A model generated the notes under the pieces. It searched no databases. It was not told the origin of the DNA and was given only the letters and a program-made list of their open reading frames with translations. A DNA stretch of 64,000 nt, from NCBI GenBank assembly GCA_016721245.1, contig JADKIQ010000002.1, positions 248,001-312,000 of the forward strand, in the 5' to 3' direction. This stretch comes from Sphingobacteriales bacterium. Its GTDB lineage: Bacteria > Bacteroidota > Bacteroidia > Chitinophagales > JADIYW01. This document shows positions 59,836 to 64,000 of the stretch, in pieces. Made by a program: the position numbers and the translations under genes. Every line of letters starts with the position of its first letter. Within the stretch, counting starts at the first letter, position 1.

Positions 59836-61011
59836 ATGCAGGAAGTATTTATAGTATCTATGGCGCGAACGCCAATCGGAGGCTTAAGCGGCGTATTAGG
59901 CGGCGTTAATGTAATTGAATTAGGTAAAACCGTAGTGAAAGCAGCCATGGAGCGTGCAGGTGTAAACGGAGATCAGATTGATGAAGTTTATCTGGGAAAT
60001 GTATTGCAGGCAAATGTAGGACAGGCACCGGCACAGCAGGTTTCCATTGCGGCAGGTATTAATACAAAAACTCCTTGCACTACCATCAATAAAGTATGTG
60101 CTTCCGGAATGAAGGCAATTATGCTGGGGGCACAATCTATTATGTTGGGCGATAATCACATAGTGGTAGTGGGAGGTATGGAGAGCATGAGTAATGCACC
60201 GCATTATATTCCAACCGGGCGAACCGGAATTCGTTACGGAAACGGTGAAATTTTAGATGCGATTGTTCGCGACGGATTACAGGATCCTTACAAGAAAAAT
60301 ATGATGGGAAATGCCGGCGAAGTTTGTGCCAGACATTATCCTTTTTCACGTGAAGATCAGGATGCTTATGCGATTGCGTCTTACAAAAGAGCACAGGAAG
60401 CTTATGCAAACGGATATTTCAAGGATGAAATCGTTCCGGTGGTGATTGCATCTAAAAAAGGAGATGTTTCTATTACGGAAGACGAAGAATACAAGAAATT
60501 TGACGAAGCAAAAGTGAGCACATTAAAACCTGCATTTGAAAAAGAAGGAACGATAACTGCTATCAACGCATCTAAAATCAATGATGGTGCAAGTGCGATG
60601 GTTTTGATGAGTGGTGATAAGGTAAAAGAATTAGGCGTGAAACCATTGGCGAAGATTGTTTCTTTTGCGGATGCCTCTCAAGAGCCGGAATGGTTTACTA
60701 CAACACCTTCAAAAGCAATACCTAAAGCATTAAAGAAAGCAAATATAAATATTGAAGATGTTGACTTCTTTGAAATCAATGAAGCATTTTCAGTAGTGGC
60801 GCTGGCGAATATGAAAGAAATGAATATTGCACATGAAAAAATAAATGTGTTTGGCGGCGCAGTGGCATTAGGACATCCGATTGGAAGTTCAGGATGCAGA
60901 ATTGTGGCAACATTAATTTCTGTATTAAATCACAAAGGCGGAAAGATAGGAGCAGCAGGTATTTGCAACGGCGGCGGCGGTGCAAGCGCGATTGTTGTTG
61001 AAAAAGTGTGA
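59836..61011 (+). CDS. atoB: Acetyl-CoA C-acetyltransferase (biosynthetic thiolase)
   Basis: 391 residues, the exact family length. Catalytic residues: nucleophile C88 (NKVCASGMKAI), H347 (GHPIGSSG) and C377 (GICNGGGGASA). The C-terminal CNGGGGASA loop and small size favour acetoacetyl-CoA thiolase over long-chain thiolase. It condenses two acetyl-CoA or cleaves acetoacetyl-CoA, feeding mevalonate, polyhydroxybutyrate or fatty-acid pathways. No hydroxyacyl-CoA dehydrogenase or mevalonate gene is adjacent, so the direction is open. Confidence 0.95.
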   Translation: MQEVFIVSMARTPIGGLSGVLGGVNVIELGKTVVKAAMERAGVNGDQIDEVYLGNVLQANVGQAPAQQVSIAAGINTKTPCTTINKVCASGMKAIMLGAQSIMLGDNHIVVVGGMESMSNAPHYIPTGRTGIRYGNGEILDAIVRDGLQDPYKKNMMGNAGEVCARHYPFSREDQDAYAIASYKRAQEAYANGYFKDEIVPVVIASKKGDVSITEDEEYKKFDEAKVSTLKPAFEKEGTITAINASKINDGASAMVLMSGDKVKELGVKPLAKIVSFADASQEPEWFTTTPSKAIPKALKKANINIEDVDFFEINEAFSVVALANMKEMNIAHEKINVFGGAVALGHPIGSSGCRIVATLISVLNHKGGKIGAAGICNGGGGASAIVVEKV

Positions 61012-61073
61012 ACAAATTAGTATGCGGTCATTTATACTTATTATTCGGTATACGGTCGTAACATTTTTAGTTA

Positions 61074-61081
61074 TACATTTG
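61074..61081 (+). promoter_or_regulatory. -7 element of the first barrel-like paralogue
   Basis: TACATTTG, a perfect TAnnTTTG match, 20 bases before the ATG at 61102. Confidence 0.45.
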
Positions 61082-61101
61082 CATTATAAAAATTATCAAT
61101 T

Positions 61102-61788
61102 ATGAAAAAATCACTTAAATTATTTACGGTATTAGCTATTGTGATGTTCACATCTAATACATTTGCGGAAGAGTTAGGATTAAAAATTTCTAATTTAAAT
61201 TTGTCTGCCCCGGCAGCTAAAAGTAAAAAATCATCAGGTGGAGGTAAAGCATTTGACGGTAAAGGTTCTAAACAGATTTCTATCGGAGTAGGTTTGTCAT
61301 CTTACATAGGTCAATTTGGCAAAGGTGGTTTTCAAAGTTATTTAGGAAGTCGTGGTTATGGCTTTGGCTATGGATACGGAGCTTTTTGGTATTCAGGTAC
61401 ATTATCCGTTCAGGCAGAGTTTGGGGTGCATGATTATGTTGGTGTAGGTCTTGTTACCGGTTTAGGTGGTAGAGCTTATGGGAGATCTTTTGGTGGCGGT
61501 GCATTATACGTACCGGTTGGTATATTAGCTAATTTCCACTTCTTCCAGCTAATTGCTGATAAAAAAGGACTTGGTATTGGAGATAATTTAGATTTATATG
61601 TTGGGTTGAACTTTGGTACAGGGTTAGGAGTAAATTTGTCTAAAGGAGGCGGTAACTCTGTAGGCGGAATTATTTTCGCTGGTCCTCAATTTGGTGTTAA
61701 ATACTTCTTTACAGATAAAATTGGAGTATACAGTGAGTTTGGATACGGTAAGAGTATCTTCGAAGCAGGTGTTTCAATTAAACTGTAA
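61102..61788 (+). CDS. Secreted small barrel-like protein, paralogue 1
   Basis: 228 residues. Signal peptide (MKKSLKLFTVLAIVMFTSNTFA), then a Lys/Ser/Gly-rich stretch and a glycine- and aromatic-rich beta-strand pattern (GFGYGYGAFWYSG, ALYVPVGILANFHFFQLIAD). Alternation and the GVKYFFTDKIGVYSEFGYG end suggest an eight-strand outer-membrane barrel. FHFFQLIADKKG aligns with FHWWQLLADKSG in the next gene, and both are exactly 228 residues, so they are diverged tandem paralogues. I know no family name. A strong terminator separates the two. Confidence 0.7.
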   Translation: MKKSLKLFTVLAIVMFTSNTFAEELGLKISNLNLSAPAAKSKKSSGGGKAFDGKGSKQISIGVGLSSYIGQFGKGGFQSYLGSRGYGFGYGYGAFWYSGTLSVQAEFGVHDYVGVGLVTGLGGRAYGRSFGGGALYVPVGILANFHFFQLIADKKGLGIGDNLDLYVGLNFGTGLGVNLSKGGGNSVGGIIFAGPQFGVKYFFTDKIGVYSEFGYGKSIFEAGVSIKL

Positions 61789-61808
61789 CAAAAATAGTAT
61801 AAATAGAG

Positions 61809-61837
61809 AGTCCCGAATTAATTCGGGACTTTTTTTA
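61809..61837 (+). terminator. Terminator between the two paralogues
   Basis: Perfect palindrome AGTCCCGAAT-TA-ATTCGGGACT (61809-61830) followed by T7 (61831-61837). The AGTCCCG core is shared with the gldJ/murF hairpin. Confidence 0.9.
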
Positions 61838-61899
61838 TTTACGGAACTAAAGAATTTATTTTAGATTGAAAAAAATAAGGTATTTAAGTAATCAATGGT

Positions 61900-61907
61900 T
61901 AATTTTG
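61900..61907 (+). promoter_or_regulatory. -7 element of the second barrel-like paralogue
   Basis: TAATTTTG, a TAnnTTTG match, 17 bases before the ATG at 61925. With the upstream terminator it implies separate control of the two paralogues. Confidence 0.4.
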
Positions 61908-61924
61908 GAATTAACCGGCAATAA

Positions 61925-62611
61925 ATGAAGAATATGAAGAAAAGTATCTGTTTATTATTATTGATTTTTATTTTTGCGCATACAATTTCTGCTAAAGAAT
62001 TTAGTGTTAAAAATTTCAGTATAAGCAGAGACAGCACAATTGTAGCAAAACCTAAAAAAGAAAAAAAGAAAAATTCATTGTCATCGGTTGAAGGCGCGTC
62101 ACAAAAAGGTAGCTTTGTATTTCAGCCTGCATTAAACTTTGGCCATCATATTGGTTTCAAAAAAGTGTATAGTAGTTTTGGTTATGATTATGCATATACA
62201 GGTTTAATTCCGGGGGTCACTGTTAATCTCGACTACAATGTTCACAGATATGTCGGTATAGGAGTATATTACTCTGTTGCATTTCAAAAATTTACAAAGT
62301 CTAAAGTTTTTTATTTAGGGAATTTCTTTGGAGCTCGCTGTGTTTTTCACTGGTGGCAATTACTGGCAGATAAATCCGGGAATGATTTATTATCCAATAA
62401 AATTGATTTTGATATCCATTTTCAAACAGGCGGATATCTGATTTCTGAGAAAGATCTTAATACAAATCAGAAAATAAAACATTTGGGATTCAATGGTGGT
62501 GGTGGAATAGGTTTCAAATATTATTTTGTAAAAAACTTTGGTGTAGCCATAGACGCAGGATATGAAGAAGCCTCCTGGTTAAAAGTTGGTTTTGTATTCA
62601 AAACAAAATAA
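61925..62611 (+). CDS. Secreted small barrel-like protein, paralogue 2
   Basis: 228 residues; ATG 61934 is an alternative start. Signal peptide (MKKSICLLLLIFIFAHTISA), a Lys-rich stretch (VAKPKKEKKKN), then a beta-rich domain with aromatic pairs (YDYAYTGLIPGVTVNLDYN, CVFHWWQLLADKSG) and a GIGFKYYFVKNFGVAIDAGY end. It corresponds strand for strand to the preceding protein but with limited identity. Predicted outer-membrane barrel of unknown function. Its stop is 17 bases from that of the convergent GMC gene. Confidence 0.7.
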   Translation: MKNMKKSICLLLLIFIFAHTISAKEFSVKNFSISRDSTIVAKPKKEKKKNSLSSVEGASQKGSFVFQPALNFGHHIGFKKVYSSFGYDYAYTGLIPGVTVNLDYNVHRYVGIGVYYSVAFQKFTKSKVFYLGNFFGARCVFHWWQLLADKSGNDLLSNKIDFDIHFQTGGYLISEKDLNTNQKIKHLGFNGGGGIGFKYYFVKNFGVAIDAGYEEASWLKVGFVFKTK

Positions 62612-62628
62612 TCAAACAGAATACCTGC

Positions 62629-64000
62629 TTACCCAAAATCTTCTGCAATAATTTTTTCCATTGCACGTTCTGCCAGCGCCGCAATAGTCAGCGCAGGATT
62701 AGCACAACAGGAAAAACCGGGCATCATAGAGCCATCCAGGCAATATAAATTCTCATATCCTTTCAATCGTCCATATTGATCACTGGCTTTTTCTAATACA
62801 GCTCCACCTAGCGGGTGGTAGGTGAAATCATCACCAAACCCTTTCCCCTCAAAATACCAGAATTGTTCGAGCATTCCTCCATTAGCTGAATTCAACCTGT
62901 CTATAAAACTTTTCATAGCTAACCTGGAAATTTCCATCTGCGAGCGGTCAAAATATAAATCTGCATTGTCTGTTACCGGATTATATTTAAAATATCCACG
63001 ATTGGGGTTTTTGGTAATTGCCAATGTCAGCAATTGACGTAATTCCATTCCTATAGGGAATGGTGCCTGTTCAGCTAATAAAGGTGTAACCGGATTATTT
63101 AAGTCACCATATGCAGTAACAGGTACACTTCCCTGTTCTGCTCCAACATCTTCCCGTAATGCCGCACGCATAGCCATAATGTTTCCATTGTTGCCCCAGT
63201 GTTTTCCAACTTCATCATTTAAATTTGATAATCCACCCAGATGCTTAGATTTTAATAGGATTTGCATGGTACCTACGACACCTGCATTTACAAACAAATT
63301 CTTACAGGTATACTTTTTTATTGCCGTAATTTCTCCTTGCTCATTTAGTTGATGAACCGTTAATTCATATAATTTATTATCTAGTTGCTTTATAGAGTCT
63401 ACTTTATGTAATGTTTCTATGCTTAGATTTCCGGTAGCTTTTGCCTGAGGAATATAATTTCTATCCAGACTATTTTTAAAGCCATTATTTGCACCATATA
63501 ATAATTGATTATCAATGGAACATTTTTGAACGGTTCCATTAATTTCATTCCTGATAATAGTAAAATTAACACCAGCATTCAGCATTATTTTTTCCATGCC
63601 AGCATTTTGACAGTGATTTAATCCGATTCTGGCATATTTGTAATATTTACTATTTAAAATATCCTGGGGTACTTCTCCATAATCCAACACACTTTTTACT
63701 TTCGGATACCATTTATGGAGCATGTCATTGTAATCTACATATGGAAAATATTCATTCCATAATGTTGGTTGAGCAAACGGAAGCATGGCACCATAAACTA
63801 CAGAACCTCCGCCCAGACAATTGCCTCTGTAAATACGCATATAAGATGTGTTATATTCAACTCTATCCAATACACCTACATGTTTTGGAATATCAAATTG
63901 TATGGTTGTAACCGGTAATATTGTTTTTCGTTTCAGCCATGTTGACCGACCATCCGGTATCAATGTTTTTGAAAATGGATTTCTGGTGGTATCCACATCA
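62629..64000 (-). CDS. GMC oxidoreductase, N-terminus beyond window
   Basis: At least 456 residues of a frame open at the right edge; the apparent GTG at 63996 is internal. The FAD-binding GxGxxG N-terminus is outside the window. YRGNCLGGGSVVYGAMLPF is the second FAD motif (PS00623-like). FVNAGVVGTMQILLKSKHLG follows, and the C-terminal domain contains TYHPLGGAV with the active-site histidine, then LYCLDGSMMPGFSCCANPAL and TIAALAERAMEKI. The layout resembles cholesterol-oxidase-type GMC enzymes more than choline dehydrogenases. Substrate unknown; an alcohol or sterol-like lipid is likely. Confidence 0.85.
   Translation of the reverse strand, partial: DVDTTRNPFSKTLIPDGRSTWLKRKTILPVTTIQFDIPKHVGVLDRVEYNTSYMRIYRGNCLGGGSVVYGAMLPFAQPTLWNEYFPYVDYNDMLHKWYPKVKSVLDYGEVPQDILNSKYYKYARIGLNHCQNAGMEKIMLNAGVNFTIIRNEINGTVQKCSIDNQLLYGANNGFKNSLDRNYIPQAKATGNLSIETLHKVDSIKQLDNKLYELTVHQLNEQGEITAIKKYTCKNLFVNAGVVGTMQILLKSKHLGGLSNLNDEVGKHWGNNGNIMAMRAALREDVGAEQGSVPVTAYGDLNNPVTPLLAEQAPFPIGMELRQLLTLAITKNPNRGYFKYNPVTDNADLYFDRSQMEISRLAMKSFIDRLNSANGGMLEQFWYFEGKGFGDDFTYHPLGGAVLEKASDQYGRLKGYENLYCLDGSMMPGFSCCANPALTIAALAERAMEKIIAEDFG

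Noticed and set aside
15000..60400. Further CACGTG or CACGTGA hexamers, for example near 15211, 19051, 19254 and 60348
   Set aside because: They lie singly inside coding sequences, are not paired at 24-26 bases and lack an adjacent promoter, so they are not counted with the motif at 1458 and 4294.
1..64000. Prophage, integrative element or insertion sequence
   Set aside because: No integrase, transposase, terminal repeats, att-like duplications or phage structural genes are visible; the S74 protein has a signal peptide and cellular neighbours.

Overview
The window is a chromosomal segment from a low-GC member of the Bacteroidota. The phylum call rests on a type IX secretion block (gldJ, porU, porV), several perfect or near-perfect TAnnTTTG -7 promoter elements, a C-terminal gliding-motility-associated sorting domain, a carboxypeptidase-regulatory-domain outer-membrane receptor, DUF4286, and the ftsK-lolA neighbourhood. 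A probable sphingosine-phosphate-lyase homologue and a histidine-motif lipid hydroxylase suggest a sphingolipid-using lineage (Chitinophagia/Sphingobacteriia-like), but class cannot be fixed from the sequence. I see no tRNA, rRNA, insertion sequence, prophage or CRISPR array. No stretch longer than 300 bases lacks a gene; the largest gaps are about 155-190 bases (24353-24508, 26397-26570, 33599-33786, 45820-46004).

Layout. 1-4.3 kb: two minus-strand genes for repeat-built proteins, a partial LGFP-repeat protein and a YadA-head/S74 self-cleaving protein. Their upstream regions share a paired AAACACGTGA-like motif placed just upstream of the -33 element. 4.4-8.3 kb: two paralogous HisKA_3 sensor kinases and one NarL-type regulator. 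8.3-12.5 kb: a secreted protein of the family usually called asparagine synthetase B, a zincin-like lipoprotein and NADP-isocitrate dehydrogenase. 12.7-13.5 kb: a heavily frameshifted endonuclease/exonuclease/phosphatase-fold pseudogene. 13.6-17.4 kb: ruvB, two small genes and kup. 17.4-18.7 kb: a two-gene operon of a chymotrypsin-fold protease and an unknown small protein. 20.2-24.4 kb: a lipid-flavoured minus-strand operon (CocE-type hydrolase, S1P-lyase-like enzyme, PssA). 24.5-30.7 kb: yifB/comM, a lone HRDC protein, an arginase-fold pseudoenzyme and an outer-membrane receptor-like barrel.

30.7-39.0 kb is the best-defined system: murF and gldJ on the minus strand, porU and porV on the plus strand, sharing a divergent promoter region. 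These encode T9SS and gliding components, and the 791-aa LRR-like protein at 46 kb carries a type-B C-terminal sorting domain that makes it a likely client. 39-45.8 kb: DUF4286, an MBL hydrolase, a TolB-like outer-membrane protein, yicC, gmk, apaG. 45.8-46.0 kb holds a cluster of dispersed-type repeats. 48.4-55.1 kb: an RsmB/NOP methyltransferase, a cupin, proB and proA separated by an inverted MBL gene, an FkbM methyltransferase and lolA. 55.2-64 kb: ftsK, an MFS transporter, a lipid hydroxylase, a thiolase, two paralogous small barrel-like proteins and a partial GMC oxidoreductase that runs off the right edge.

Most of the window is housekeeping and cell-envelope biology. The features most worth follow-up are the shared upstream motif at the left end, the S1P-lyase operon, the arginase pseudoenzyme, the orphan intracellular protease pair, and the possible small structured RNA at 26.4 kb.
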